Part shown: positions 15,811 to 25,442 of the stretch, in pieces | Layout: each line of letters opens with the position of its first letter | Position numbering within the stretch: the first letter of the stretch is position 1 | IMG/VR virus record: IMGVR_UViG_3300005663_000075 | Location: 1-47,198 of that record | DNA length: 47,198 bases | Source: a virus | Reading direction: 5' to 3' (one strand) | Notes under the pieces: model-generated | What the model was told of the DNA's origin: nothing | Database searches by the model: none | The model's input: the letters and a program-made list of their open reading frames with translations, nothing else | Made by a program: the position numbers and the translations under genes

Positions 15811-17420
15811 GACTCGACCCTCCCGTCCGCAGGTCCGATGTGCGCGTAGGTGTCACCGTATTCGTAGTCACCCCCACCGACATTCGACTCGAACTTGAAG
15901 CTCATCAGACGTTTGATGTCTTTCAGCTTGATGGTCTCGTCCGTACCTTCCGTAGGTGTCTCAACGAATGTGGATGCAGGAGTGACTTCCGTCTGGGGTG
16001 CCTTCGCATTCTGCCGTCCACGCACGGTCAACGTCATGGGACCTGTCTGCACGAAGTCAGGCTCGATGCGAGCAACTTTAATCTCCTTCAACGCCTGCCC
16101 TGCCTCTAACAGGTTCAGTTCATGCGTCTCGAAGAACGAAGGGATTGCAAGGATCTCAGTGCCACGGACCTTGTCCATAGCAGTCTCGTGCTGCCACAGC
16201 GTGCGTCCTGTCGGTGTGACTTCGTTATCCACCATGAAGGGCTTCTGGAATACCTTCGCGAAGACACCTGCAGTACGCCCCTGATCAACGTCGTCAGAGT
16301 CAGGCAGCGCAGTGTCGTACCACGTCCCCTCTCGCACGTTGTAGATCACAGCATGATTACACTCAGTCGCTGAGCCTTTCGGGAAGCACCACCAGATCTC
16401 ACCGAAGCGAGGCACCTTGAAGCCGAACACCTTCTGCCGTGCGGCAAAGTTCATGTTGTCGTAGAAGAAGTTAAGGTTCATGTTGTTCGGCACTTCACGC
16501 ACGACACCGTTGAATAGCATGAAGCGGTCAACTCCAGGCCAATAGAAAATGCCGTCGTACTCGACCACTCCTTGCGAGGACAGGATCGAAGTCTCGGTCG
16601 AGAGAATATCAAATTGGAAGAAGGGTACAGAAGAAGAGCCAGTCGCTGTACCTCGAATGATCGAGTCGAGCGACCACATGATCACGGCTGCACCGAGACC
16701 TTGCCCTCGCAAAGGAAATGCCCTCACGATCTTCTGCGTGCCCAGGTTGAACTCAACGGGGGCCTCAGACAGGTTGTTGATCTGCGATTGCTTAATGAGC
16801 CCACTGCTACCGAAAGTGAACAACCACTGACCCGTGACAACGACACCACCGCTGACGGGTCCACCCGTCCCAGTGTTCCATCCAACGGCAGGATCAGTAT
16901 TCAACCCCACCTCATTCAGTAGGGCTGTATCAGTGACGGTGCCGATGTAGATGTTGCCCCCCACGGAGTTGTCGATGTTCGCTAAGTTGGGTGCAGCATG
17001 TGCAATGAGCAGATGATTGCCCGTTGCACCTCCAGTGACAGCAGTGTCAGCGAATACGGCGAACTGCCACAGGTTGTTGACATCCGTCACGAGCGCAGCA
17101 GGTGTACGAGCAGTGAACAAGTTGAGCGTGCCATCAGCGACTTGGTACTGACCTACGCTGAGAGGATGTCCAATGTGAATGAACTGCACACCATTGCTGG
17201 AGAAGCTGTCCATGCCTCGCGCCTGCTCAGGCACCGTGTCGGTGACCTCTGCGTAGCCACCCATCTTTCTCGGCTTGCCACGCTGAAAGCGACACCAACG
17301 TCCATCGACGTAGAAGTCGCCCTCGAACTTCGTGCCATCGCGCTTAATGCCCGGTTGCGATGCGAGTAGCATGGGTGCTTCAGGCATTAGAATCTGATCG
17401 CCTTGACCAAGAAACTCCAA
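15807..17420 (-). CDS. Packaged-DNA stabilization / beta-propeller tail protein (P22 gp10-like)
   Basis: 537 residues. The N-terminal PGIKRDGTKFEG, then DGRWCRFQRGKPRKMGGY, is the hallmark of a phage family related to P22 gp10, which closes the portal channel and forms part of the tail tube. Later blocks such as GEIWWCFPKG, NVREGTWYDTALPDS and TLWQHETAMDK fit the repeated blades of that beta-rich protein. Its end overlaps the small W-rich gene, and its start overlaps the fibre gene. Family assignment is good; exact structural place is inferred. Confidence 0.75.
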   Translation of the reverse strand: MEFLGQGDQILMPEAPMLLASQPGIKRDGTKFEGDFYVDGRWCRFQRGKPRKMGGYAEVTDTVPEQARGMDSFSSNGVQFIHIGHPLSVGQYQVADGTLNLFTARTPAALVTDVNNLWQFAVFADTAVTGGATGNHLLIAHAAPNLANIDNSVGGNIYIGTVTDTALLNEVGLNTDPAVGWNTGTGGPVSGGVVVTGQWLFTFGSSGLIKQSQINNLSEAPVEFNLGTQKIVRAFPLRGQGLGAAVIMWSLDSIIRGTATGSSSVPFFQFDILSTETSILSSQGVVEYDGIFYWPGVDRFMLFNGVVREVPNNMNLNFFYDNMNFAARQKVFGFKVPRFGEIWWCFPKGSATECNHAVIYNVREGTWYDTALPDSDDVDQGRTAGVFAKVFQKPFMVDNEVTPTGRTLWQHETAMDKVRGTEILAIPSFFETHELNLLEAGQALKEIKVARIEPDFVQTGPMTLTVRGRQNAKAPQTEVTPASTFVETPTEGTDETIKLKDIKRLMSFKFESNVGGGDYEYGDTYAHIGPADGRVES

Positions 17421-19456
17421 CTCCCAACTGTGGCTGTCGCAGGTTGTCCTGGCGTTGATTTATCAGGGATGCTGACTCCGAAAGCGACTTCGCTGCCCAT
17501 TACTGAGAAGATGTTGGTAGCATCGGCAGCCAACAGGTTGTAGTTCTGAGCTACTGATGCTCCCTCGTCAAATTCCTGTTCCGTAGGATTCATTATTACT
17601 TGATCACCAATAGAATAGCCGTGTTCACCTGTGGTGTTTTCAAGGACGAGCATCAAGATGTCAGGTATACCACCAAGACTATGAGCTTGAGTAATTAGCG
17701 TGTCCACGTTGCCACTAAGGGCAGTCAGTGCCGAAATGAATGTACCGAACGTAGCACTGACATCACTCGTGGTCAGAACGCGCTCGAAGCCTCCACCCGT
17801 AAGTGTATTGTTTGCTTCGAGACCACCAGCGCTCGATGCCAACGTCCGTGCAACTACAGTACCTACTGCCCCCTCAGCCGGATGAAAGATCTGGACATTT
17901 ACGTCAGGGTCCAGCAGAAAAAATCCTGAAACATTCGATCCAGCATCACGTCCCTGTATACGAATGTCAGAACTATCTACTTGATTCTCGATGAGCATCT
18001 GCCCGGCAGTGAGATCGATCTGTCCAATGAGGCCAAAAACATTGTCCAGCAACTGAATCGATGCAGTATTCGGTCCATCACCTACGACATCAATCCCTGT
18101 CAGTCCCGTTCTAAAAGCGACTGCACCATTGAATTGCAAATCTACTGAATCAGTTGGATCTATGGTGACAGCAGGCGTATCGATCCAATCAGCTCCGCTC
18201 TTGAAAAGGACGCTTCCTGTTGCCGGTGCAGTGAGTGTGACATCAGACTGATCATCGAGCCCACCAGCGTAATTAAAGGTACGATCCGCTGACAGATCGC
18301 CTCCCCCACTCATCGCCGCGCCTGCGATCATATCCCGTGATGTCGGTGGCACCTGCAAAGCTGTTTGAGCCCCACCTACAGTCGTTGCGCTCGTTCCACC
18401 TTGAGCGATGGTGACCGGGACCGACAAGATAACTGCCGACACTGCATCGACTACATCAACACCATCGCAATAGAAGATCGCACTCAATCCCTGAGTAATC
18501 TCTGGTTCACCCACCTGTGCAGATGTACCAACCGTCAGTGCAAAAGCACCTGTCGTTTGGTTGTCCACCCAATACTGCTGCGTCGTACCGGGCACGACGA
18601 TCTTGCGGTCGCCTGTGAGCAGTCCAGTGAATCGATACGCGATCCGGTTGAGGTTTGCACCGGAGAGCGTGAAGTCACCTGATCCTGCAATGGCAATCGA
18701 GACGAAGTCGAACGCAATGACTGAGCCTGTGCTCAATCCCACCGTGAAGAAGTCGGTGCCGTCCGTGAAGATGAAGCACGAGTCGTTGGGATCGAGATTG
18801 ATGCTCGCCGCATCATCGATCACTCCAGAAGGAGGTACGATGTTGAGTGTGCCTGTACCAGAGTTTCTCAGCATGAAGAACCAGTCATCACCGACTGCAG
18901 CTGGAGAGGGCAAGTTGCATGTACCCGTGCCAGTGGTGTAGATCAAACACTTCGCTCGATCTGCATCAACCACTGTGAACGGAGTCGCTGCCTCGACATC
19001 GGACTCGATCATCTGGTTCAGCGTAGCTGCGATAGCTTTGATCCCTGCTCCAGTCAGTGCTCCAGCTCCAGAGACTGAGATCGATGATCCCATCTGAAAG
19101 TTGATCCACGTTCCCGCCTGCGTGGTGTTATCCGTAAGGGTGAACACCCACTGCGTACCGATTGGGATCGTCTGAAGCGTATTGAGATCGTTGTCCTGCA
19201 CGAAGTAAGAGTTGACACCACCAACATTGTTGAACAGTACCTTCTGACCCGTAGCTGACTGCCGTGCATCGGGCAGAATAATGTTGACCCCACCCGCATT
19301 GGCAGTGATATCCATGAAGTCAGCAACGACATCGATACCAGCAATCTGTTGCTCAATAGGCCATTGCAGCGGGACGTCTACGGAGGTAGTGATCGCGAGG
19401 TAACTAGTCTGCGATGGAAAAATCAGCTCGCCGCCAAAGACTTCTGTGTATCCCAT
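17387..19456 (-). CDS. Tail fibre-like appendage protein
   Basis: 689 residues, Thr/Gly/Asp-rich and beta-predicted. Contains PVTIAQGGTSATTVGGAQ near residue 350, a typical fibre-shaft signature. It also carries one copy of the cassette GGLEANNTLTGGGFERVLTT (DNA about 17765-17830) that occurs repeatedly in the other fibre gene at 22139-25087, which ties the two together. Likely host recognition or virion decoration. It starts at the stop of the adaptor gene. Confidence 0.7.
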   Translation of the reverse strand: MGYTEVFGGELIFPSQTSYLAITTSVDVPLQWPIEQQIAGIDVVADFMDITANAGGVNIILPDARQSATGQKVLFNNVGGVNSYFVQDNDLNTLQTIPIGTQWVFTLTDNTTQAGTWINFQMGSSISVSGAGALTGAGIKAIAATLNQMIESDVEAATPFTVVDADRAKCLIYTTGTGTCNLPSPAAVGDDWFFMLRNSGTGTLNIVPPSGVIDDAASINLDPNDSCFIFTDGTDFFTVGLSTGSVIAFDFVSIAIAGSGDFTLSGANLNRIAYRFTGLLTGDRKIVVPGTTQQYWVDNQTTGAFALTVGTSAQVGEPEITQGLSAIFYCDGVDVVDAVSAVILSVPVTIAQGGTSATTVGGAQTALQVPPTSRDMIAGAAMSGGGDLSADRTFNYAGGLDDQSDVTLTAPATGSVLFKSGADWIDTPAVTIDPTDSVDLQFNGAVAFRTGLTGIDVVGDGPNTASIQLLDNVFGLIGQIDLTAGQMLIENQVDSSDIRIQGRDAGSNVSGFFLLDPDVNVQIFHPAEGAVGTVVARTLASSAGGLEANNTLTGGGFERVLTTSDVSATFGTFISALTALSGNVDTLITQAHSLGGIPDILMLVLENTTGEHGYSIGDQVIMNPTEQEFDEGASVAQNYNLLAADATNIFSVMGSEVAFGVSIPDKSTPGQPATATVGSWSFLVKAIRF

Positions 19457-20100
19457 CAGACGCTCGTCCTTGTAACTGTTCTGTCGATGATGCGCTTCAT
19501 GTCCTGCGCTTCGAGGATCGCAACGTCACGGTCGTAGATCCCCTGCCACACAGCAATGCGTTCATCGTTGTTCAAAAACGGAGTCGCCTGTAGAAGCGCA
19601 CCATGCAACAGAACATTGGGGGCAAAGTCTGTTGTCCAGTTAGTCTGGTTGGCACTGTCTAACAACGCAGGCAACTCCCAATAATTAATCTCGAACGGAT
19701 ATGCAAAATCCGCTGAGGGTGCGAACAACCAGTTGAAGTAGTCCCAGTCCGCGTAGAACTTCGGCTGATCCGTGAGATCCTCATCCGGCCAATACCGTCG
19801 CAGGTACTCATAGACACGAGGGAAGATCGGTGTGCGTATCTGCGTTGCTCCCACCCCGATACTGATCGAAATCGTATCCCTCCATCGGTCTGGTTTTGGA
19901 ACCACCGACTGACCTATCGTTAGCGTATCCGTCACGACGTTCACGAAGCCCAGGATCTTCAGCGAGTTCGCAAGCTGACGCTCCGCGAGGTTGATCAAGC
20001 GTGGCAGCTGATCGAACACTGTTGGATCGACAGACGTACCACGCTCCAGATACTGACGCAGGTCAGTCTTCAGCGAGTCAAACGTCAGTGTCTCTGCCAT
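19456..20100 (-). CDS. Head-tail adaptor / tail tubular A-like protein
   Basis: 214 residues. LPRLINLAERQLANSLKILG, then DRWRDTISISI, then NWTTDFAPNVLLHGALLQAT, follows the pattern of a podovirus head-to-tail connector protein (P22 gp4/T7 gp11-like class). It lies directly upstream of the fibre and stabilization genes. A second adaptor-like gene is at 25443-26504, so the connector may be built from two related proteins. Confidence 0.7.
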   Translation of the reverse strand: MAETLTFDSLKTDLRQYLERGTSVDPTVFDQLPRLINLAERQLANSLKILGFVNVVTDTLTIGQSVVPKPDRWRDTISISIGVGATQIRTPIFPRVYEYLRRYWPDEDLTDQPKFYADWDYFNWLFAPSADFAYPFEINYWELPALLDSANQTNWTTDFAPNVLLHGALLQATPFLNNDERIAVWQGIYDRDVAILEAQDMKRIIDRTVTRTSV

Positions 20101-20111
20101 CGCTTACGTCC

Positions 20112-20504
20112 TCAGGGTTGTCCTTCTGGGGTAGGTGTAGGATCGGCTTCTTCTTCCGCTTCAGGTTCAGCCTCAGGAACCGGCTCGGCTTCCGGGGTTT
20201 CTTCTTCAACTGTTTCTTCCTCAGCCGTGAGTTCCTCCTTCACAGCTTGCAGTCGATCATGTGCAGCCTGTCCACGCGAACGCATGTCATCCCACTCAGC
20301 GGAGGTTGGATCTCGATTGTCAGCCACCATAGTCTCGATGGTTCCAGTGAAAGCTTTCAGATCTTCAAAGGCATCTGCACCTTCTTCAACCAGAGAGGCG
20401 AGAAGATTCAGGAGTTCGGACCCGTCTCGTCCTCGAATTGTGACTCCCCCAAGCAGCGTGGAAATACCACGCAGTGCAGTCAGTGCCAGTGCAAGTGCAT
20501 TCAT
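20112..20504 (-). CDS. Acidic protein of the lysis region
   Basis: 130 residues. The first 90 are helical with VADNRDPTSAEWDDMRSRG, a recurrent motif of small phage proteins near lysis genes; the last 40 are nearly all Glu, Pro and Ala (disordered). It overlaps the lipoprotein gene by four bases. Function unknown. Confidence 0.65.
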   Translation of the reverse strand: MNALALALTALRGISTLLGGVTIRGRDGSELLNLLASLVEEGADAFEDLKAFTGTIETMVADNRDPTSAEWDDMRSRGQAAHDRLQAVKEELTAEEETVEEETPEAEPVPEAEPEAEEEADPTPTPEGQP

Positions 20505-20878
20505 TCCTGTGCTCCTTTGACGCTACGAACCAGATCGTTGATGAGCGGCAACGCTCGATCAATCCATGATTCAAGACTTCTTCGAGTGGTTGAATTGTTC
20601 AGTGTCTGCATCTCCTCCGCTGCATTGAGCAGTGAAGTGACGACAGGGCTCGCTCGCTCTTCAGCATTCACGAGAGCGAGTCGAACCGAACGTGGCAGTG
20701 CATCGTTCTCTGCGAGGTCCGCAGCCTTTTCCGCGAAGAGGACATACATGCCGTAGACGGCATACGCACGTTGCTCCAGTGTCTCGGCTTTGCCGACCGG
20801 ATTGATCGACTCGCATGCTACGAGGGCAAACCCCATGACGAGCCATAATGGGAATGCGTAGTGCAGTACTCTATCCAT
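20501..20878 (-). CDS. Small lipoprotein of the lysis cassette
   Basis: 125 residues. I chose the ATG at 20878, 29 codons inside the longest frame, because it has a Gly-rich Shine-Dalgarno upstream and gives a clean lipoprotein signal: hydrophobic stretch 8-20 and lipobox LVAC at 19-22. The remainder is helical (TLEQRAYAVYGMYVLFAEK). Located after a holin-like gene, it may be an outer-membrane spanin-like component, although it is longer than most Rz1 proteins. This favours a Gram-negative host. Confidence 0.7.
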   Translation of the reverse strand: MDRVLHYAFPLWLVMGFALVACESINPVGKAETLEQRAYAVYGMYVLFAEKAADLAENDALPRSVRLALVNAEERASPVVTSLLNAAEEMQTLNNSTTRRSLESWIDRALPLINDLVRSVKGAQE

Positions 20879-21074
20879 TGCCCGTCCCCTTCGTGAATTT
20901 GTCTTTCGGCAGGACGTAGCCTGCCATGACTGCAACGACACCTGTGATCGCAGCTTCGAGACCAACGGGTGCCGTTGACATCAGGGCAGGTGCAAAGAAG
21001 CCCAGCAGCCACATCACGATGACCGTCGCTCCTGCAGCAAGCCCAACCGTTTGAATATTAGTTTGATCGTTCAT
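20871..21074 (-). CDS. Holin-like two-helix membrane protein
   Basis: 67 residues, starting at the ATGA overlap with the endolysin stop. Two hydrophobic segments (about 10-29 and 37-55: VGLAAGATVIVMWLLGFFA and AAITGVVAVMAGYVLP) with a short polar loop and charged tail fit a small class II holin that would let the endolysin reach the wall. Position between endolysin and lipoprotein supports it. Confidence 0.7.
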   Translation of the reverse strand: MNDQTNIQTVGLAAGATVIVMWLLGFFAPALMSTAPVGLEAAITGVVAVMAGYVLPKDKFTKGTGNG

Positions 21075-21475
21075 CAAATAAGCTCCCAGTGGGGCAAGTC
21101 GTGAAATTTTTGATCCTTGAAGGTAAGGTCCCCATCCCAATCCCCACCCCAGCGAACTGCAATTCCGAGATCGTCCGCCACTGCAAAGACGTACCCCGCA
21201 AAATAAATCCATCGTTCACGCAACTGCCAGGGAATTCCTTCTCCCATGTAATAGGGACCAACGTCCACTGCTCTGGAAGGCGCGTCGTTATGTTCGGACT
21301 CAGGCCAATCGAGTTCAGAGGTTCCAGTACGAAAGGCTTCTCGCTGTAGTTCTTCACCTCGATGTCCTTGGATGATGGTGCAGTCACGAGTGACGATCAC
21401 CTTGTGAAAAAGTGCCTGCAGTTTCATGTCGCAGGTGTCGAGCTGCTTCATGGAGTTGGTAGAGAACTCAGGCAT
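21074..21475 (-). CDS. Endolysin, M15-type peptidoglycan peptidase
   Basis: 133 residues. STNSMKQLDTCDMKLQALF is the usual N-terminal helix, followed by TIIQGHRG. The zinc site is visible as His62 (in SEHND), Asp71 (in RAVDVG) and His129 (in DLPHWEL), with Asp126 as a possible general base. WGGDWDGD at 109-116 is also typical. The enzyme cleaves peptide bonds in peptidoglycan stems (L-Ala-D-Glu endopeptidase or carboxypeptidase type) at the end of infection. No signal peptide, so it needs the adjacent holin. The assignment is firm. Confidence 0.9.
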   Translation of the reverse strand: MPEFSTNSMKQLDTCDMKLQALFHKVIVTRDCTIIQGHRGEELQREAFRTGTSELDWPESEHNDAPSRAVDVGPYYMGEGIPWQLRERWIYFAGYVFAVADDLGIAVRWGGDWDGDLTFKDQKFHDLPHWELI

Positions 21476-21840
21476 CAGAGATTCCCTTGCAGTGCGCTCA
21501 GCGCATCTTGAGAACTCTCCAGCTCTAACACCATATCCACGAGATCCTCAGCATCATCAGCAGTCCAATCTCCCTCAGGTGGGTTGTCACGTCTGAACTC
21601 CATCTCCGCGATGCTCCTGCGTAGACTGACGATGTCTCGTTTCACGAGCACCGTGAAGGCAGCTCCAATGGGAGCCACCTCCTGCTTGATCTGCATTGAG
21701 ATCTGATCGGCCATGGCATCACTGACTGCGGTCACCAAGATCGGCTGGAGCACGAACCACAGGAACGGTAGGAGTGGAATCCACGATGCTACCGCTGCCA
21801 GCGAGATCCGAACCGAATCTTCTTTGGTGACCTTCATCAT
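21475..21840 (-). CDS. Single-pass membrane protein of the lysis cassette
   Basis: 121 residues. A hydrophobic segment at about 12-36 (ISLAAVASWIPLLPFLWFVL) is followed by a long charged helix (RDIVSLRRSIAEMEF). This topology suits an inner-membrane spanin-like or accessory holin. It directly precedes the endolysin. Exact role uncertain. Confidence 0.65.
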   Translation of the reverse strand: MMKVTKEDSVRISLAAVASWIPLLPFLWFVLQPILVTAVSDAMADQISMQIKQEVAPIGAAFTVLVKRDIVSLRRSIAEMEFRRDNPPEGDWTADDAEDLVDMVLELESSQDALSALQGNL

Positions 21841-22124
21841 TAGTTAACCTTGTCGTCCTTCACCGGCTTGAGATTGCCTCGTCCCTTCCCTTGAGGCTCC
21901 TTCTTACCATCGTCTGGTGGATCAGGTTGATTCGCCGCAAGCTCTGGATTCGGTGAGACGATCAACTCGCCTCGTGCAATCGCACCCAGCAAGTTTTCGA
22001 GCATCCCCAGTGCGCCACTCTTCGAGATGACGAGAGGAACAGCTAGGTCATCGACCTGTAGCAGCTGCACGCCAGCGGACGCTGCCATCTGGACTTGAGC
22101 TGGTGTCACATTCATGTTTGCCAT
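21840..22124 (-). CDS. Small hypothetical virion or lysis-associated protein
   Basis: 94 residues. The first 58 form helices (VTPAQVQMAASAGVQLLQV, then ALGMLENLLGAIARGELIV); the rest is a Pro/Lys/Gly disordered tail. Sits between the long fibre gene and the lysis genes. No family named. Confidence 0.6.
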   Translation of the reverse strand: MANMNVTPAQVQMAASAGVQLLQVDDLAVPLVISKSGALGMLENLLGAIARGELIVSPNPELAANQPDPPDDGKKEPQGKGRGNLKPVKDDKVN

Positions 22125-22138
22125 TCGGTTTTCTCCTT

Positions 22139-25087
22139 CTATTGGATAATGTCTGCGCTTTGCAGATCAGCAATCAAAGCAGCTAGGACGTTGTTGTTAT
22201 TGAGTGTCGTCGCAGAGGCAGATGCCAGCAGTGTGCGATCTTCAACAATCACTGCGTTGCGTGTGTAGACGCTCGCGTCTGTTCTATCAGCTGTCGTCAG
22301 CACGCGCTCGAAACCTGCACCAGTCAATGTGTTGTTAGCGAAGAGACCACCGAGTGCTGCCGTAGCTGTGCGTGCAACTGAGACACCCACCTCATGTAGT
22401 TGGACGCTGTTGGGACCAGTGGGGTCCATATCAAGCAAGAAGCGCAGTGTGCCACCGGAATCCTCAGCCAACATCAGAATGCTGCCGCCATGAACGAAGT
22501 TCTCAATCCGCATATCGATACTGGTGTTGTACCGAACAGCCCCGGCTATAGTGCCAACATTATTTTGGAATTCGAGACTGACGTCTTGTGTTCCTCCTGC
22601 CGAAGGGACATTGTTAAGAAGACCAAGAATTCTCCAACCATCGAAACGTGTACCCGCACGAAGTCCCCCGACCCGGAAAGCACTAAAATCACCATCAGGG
22701 TCCGCTTCCCACAGAGTACGAATGGAAGCTCCAAGATCGCTCCCTCTGAATCTGACAGTAGATCCATCGAGTTCACTGACGAACGAGATGAGTGTCGAAG
22801 TACAAGCAACGGTCAGCATGTCAACGCCGCCACTGCCTTCAATCAGCAATTGAGCGTTGGCTGCAGCATTGCCGCGAATCGTTACTCCTTGGTTTTGTGT
22901 AAGAAGCTTGATAGCTCCGCTGAAGTACAGCTGAGTAATACCTGTGGAGCCGGTAACCTGAAGCCCAGCGAGTTCAGCCCCTGCACCACTGCGAGCGAAG
23001 ATAGTGACACTCAGACTGTTGACTTGAGATGCGATTCGCAGGCCCGCACCATCTGTCCGCACAGAAGCACGTAGAGTCGCGCCATCGAGCGAGTAGAGAT
23101 CGAAATCACTGTTAGTTGCGGTATCGCCCAACATGTCGAAACCGTTAGCCGTCGTGCGAATCTTGGGTGTTGCCACGGCTGCATGGAAGAGTTCTGTACC
23201 CGCGACGGGATCAAAGGTAGCCATGAGAACATCTGCACTGGCTGCACTACTTCCGCGAAGCTGTAGAACCCCCGTGTCTTGGAAGAGCTTAAGAGAGAAA
23301 TCATTGGTGCCTTCAAGGAATCCTATCTGCCAAATGTTGTCAGCGGATGGATTCCTGAATGTCATCCGTGCATCTTGGACCGAAGCATCTACTGCAGGGT
23401 CATTATCATCAAGCCCAAAGATGATCGGCCCACGTTGATCGGGATCAGTGAAGAACATCACACGTTCGAGCCCAGCAGCGGTTTCTCCGATAAGCTCAAT
23501 CGCTCCACCGTGAACGAAGTTCTTCAACTCCAACGTGGTCTGACCTATCGTCTCGTTAAAGCCAACAGTGAATGCCGTTTCAGGGGTAGCGTTTCTATTG
23601 CGAACACGGAACACACCAACTTGTGCGAAGCCTCCTGAGGGTTGGTTGGTGCTGTTCTCTACCTGCGTGACTGCATTGACACCGGTATCCAACCGCATGA
23701 GCAGCTGTGTGCCACCGGGCTCACGCCAGAGGTGAGCCAGCCCACCCACTACATTCTCGAAGTCGATCTCGTAGACGTCACGCACATTGCCTGCCTCATC
23801 CTCACCTCGAAGGATGATCCTGCCGCCATGTACCTGACTGGCAAGAAAGAGCGTGTCACCTGCAGGGTCGAACCCTACGTTGGCTAGTGGTAGGAGATTG
23901 GCATTCTGCCATTGGGCATTCGCATCGAATGTCCCACCGGGCACTGTAGGATCATCCGTGCTGGTTCCGATGAAGACACCTGCAAAGAGATCGGCACTCG
24001 TGAGCACCCGCTCGAAGCCTGCGCCAGTTAACGTATTGTTCGCCTCAGCCCCGCCTGTTGCAGCCGTAATAGTCCGAAGAGTTGCAGTGCCTGCAAAATG
24101 CAACTGCGCTACTCCATCAGGGTCACCTAGAACAAGGATTCGTTCAACACCAGCACCGTCTTCCCCCGTAAGACGAACCTGTGCACCATGCACGAAGTTT
24201 TTAATCTCAAGGTCGGTTCGGATAACAGATGAACCAAACCCCATCTCTCCGGTCTCGGTGCCGTCTTGCAACGTCATCCGAAAATTGCCAGTTTGACCCG
24301 CTCCCGTCGAAGGAGGATTAACACCCCCCGAGATTATGACTGAAGAGTTACCAGCCAATAAGCTCATCCGCGTTAAGCCAGCATTTAATACGTCTAGCCA
24401 AACGTGACTTCCGAGAAAGCCATCGTATCTATAGGTATCTTCTTCAACGCCACCACTTGTAATCACTCGCACAGCGAAACTACCGCGCCTTACTCTGTTG
24501 AAAGCACGGAACGTATCTCCTGCAGGATCAAAACCTGCTTCACCCGTCGCTGCAAAGAGGGAATTCTGATACCCAAGGGTTCCATCGTATGTCCCACCAC
24601 CTGCAGGGTTAGTTGGATCATCACTGCTCGTGCCGATGACGACACCCGCGAAGAGATCCGCTGCAGTCAGAACACGTTCGAGCCCTGCACCCGTGAGCAG
24701 GTTGTTGACGAGCAGTCCACCCGCAGCTGCAGCGATTGACTCAACCAAGACAGTGCCATCACGAATTGCAATCTGGTGGAAGCCACCCTCCGCATCATTC
24801 GACCAGATGAAGTTATCGCCTGCAGGGTCGAAACCAAAGACACCCGTTTGCTGCGCATTGGCATTGCGCCAGAGAAGCTGTCCATCAAATACTCCCCCAC
24901 CAATAGCTGGATCATCTACGCTGGTGCCATCGATGAAGAGAGTTGTCGCACTGACGACGAGATCATCTGCAGCGACTCTTCGACTAACAACTACACCACC
25001 TTCCGTAGCTTCCACCTCGAAGAAAGTGGTAGCACCAACCAGTGGGATAGTGGCGAAGGGCAGATCTGAGATTTGTACGTTAGCCAT
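22139..25087 (-). CDS. Long repetitive tail fibre-like protein
   Basis: 982 residues, beta-rich and built from repeated modules. One cassette (ANNTLTGAGFERVLTSAD and close variants) occurs at about residues 120, 345 and 920 (DNA near 24660-24725, 23995-24060 and 22281-22350). Others repeat the pattern F/FDPAGDT, KNFVHGG and GTSTDDPT. Such proteins usually form trimeric shafts or side fibres. The cassette is shared with the fibre at 17387-19456. No chaperone or receptor-binding tip is recognised. Confidence 0.7.
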   Translation of the reverse strand: MANVQISDLPFATIPLVGATTFFEVEATEGGVVVSRRVAADDLVVSATTLFIDGTSVDDPAIGGGVFDGQLLWRNANAQQTGVFGFDPAGDNFIWSNDAEGGFHQIAIRDGTVLVESIAAAAGGLLVNNLLTGAGLERVLTAADLFAGVVIGTSSDDPTNPAGGGTYDGTLGYQNSLFAATGEAGFDPAGDTFRAFNRVRRGSFAVRVITSGGVEEDTYRYDGFLGSHVWLDVLNAGLTRMSLLAGNSSVIISGGVNPPSTGAGQTGNFRMTLQDGTETGEMGFGSSVIRTDLEIKNFVHGAQVRLTGEDGAGVERILVLGDPDGVAQLHFAGTATLRTITAATGGAEANNTLTGAGFERVLTSADLFAGVFIGTSTDDPTVPGGTFDANAQWQNANLLPLANVGFDPAGDTLFLASQVHGGRIILRGEDEAGNVRDVYEIDFENVVGGLAHLWREPGGTQLLMRLDTGVNAVTQVENSTNQPSGGFAQVGVFRVRNRNATPETAFTVGFNETIGQTTLELKNFVHGGAIELIGETAAGLERVMFFTDPDQRGPIIFGLDDNDPAVDASVQDARMTFRNPSADNIWQIGFLEGTNDFSLKLFQDTGVLQLRGSSAASADVLMATFDPVAGTELFHAAVATPKIRTTANGFDMLGDTATNSDFDLYSLDGATLRASVRTDGAGLRIASQVNSLSVTIFARSGAGAELAGLQVTGSTGITQLYFSGAIKLLTQNQGVTIRGNAAANAQLLIEGSGGVDMLTVACTSTLISFVSELDGSTVRFRGSDLGASIRTLWEADPDGDFSAFRVGGLRAGTRFDGWRILGLLNNVPSAGGTQDVSLEFQNNVGTIAGAVRYNTSIDMRIENFVHGGSILMLAEDSGGTLRFLLDMDPTGPNSVQLHEVGVSVARTATAALGGLFANNTLTGAGFERVLTTADRTDASVYTRNAVIVEDRTLLASASATTLNNNNVLAALIADLQSADIIQ

Positions 25088-25089
25088 TA

Positions 25090-25440
25090 TTAACTCTCTG
25101 AAATTGGTTCCAGTGAACTGCTCTCAAGCTGACGCAACTCACCCCCCGCTGTTATACGAGGATTGCCACCAACGGTGGAGCGAATGCCAAACAAGGCAGT
25201 CGTGTTGTCACCCCCAGCAGTGAGGTCTTCATCAGGTCGATAGAACCGCAGCGTCACATCTTCAGTGCGCCTCGCAGGCAATCGATACGGATCGTAGTCG
25301 TCCAAATCCTTGAGACACACCTTGAGCCCAGGCGAGTTCGGGTCCGAGTAGAGATCCTCCAGGCTGAACTTCTGCCAGCAGCGTGCACACACTCCTAATC
25401 CGAATGTTGATCTACCTGAAGGGTCAATGAAGATCGGCAT
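25090..25440 (-). CDS. Small zinc-ribbon-like virion-region protein
   Basis: 116 residues. CARCWQKFSLEDL, followed by LKVCLKDLDDYDPYRLPARR, matches a small phage family with a CxxC pair and Arg/Pro patch located between adaptor and fibre genes. Four Cys would be expected for a full zinc ribbon but only three are obvious. Function unknown. Confidence 0.65.
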   Translation of the reverse strand: MPIFIDPSGRSTFGLGVCARCWQKFSLEDLYSDPNSPGLKVCLKDLDDYDPYRLPARRTEDVTLRFYRPDEDLTAGGDNTTALFGIRSTVGGNPRITAGGELRQLESSSLEPISES

Positions 25441-25442
25441 CG

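Noticed and set aside
20879-20965. Extra N-terminal 29 codons of the lipoprotein gene
   Set aside because: The internal ATG gives a clear signal peptide and lipobox and has a better ribosome binding site.
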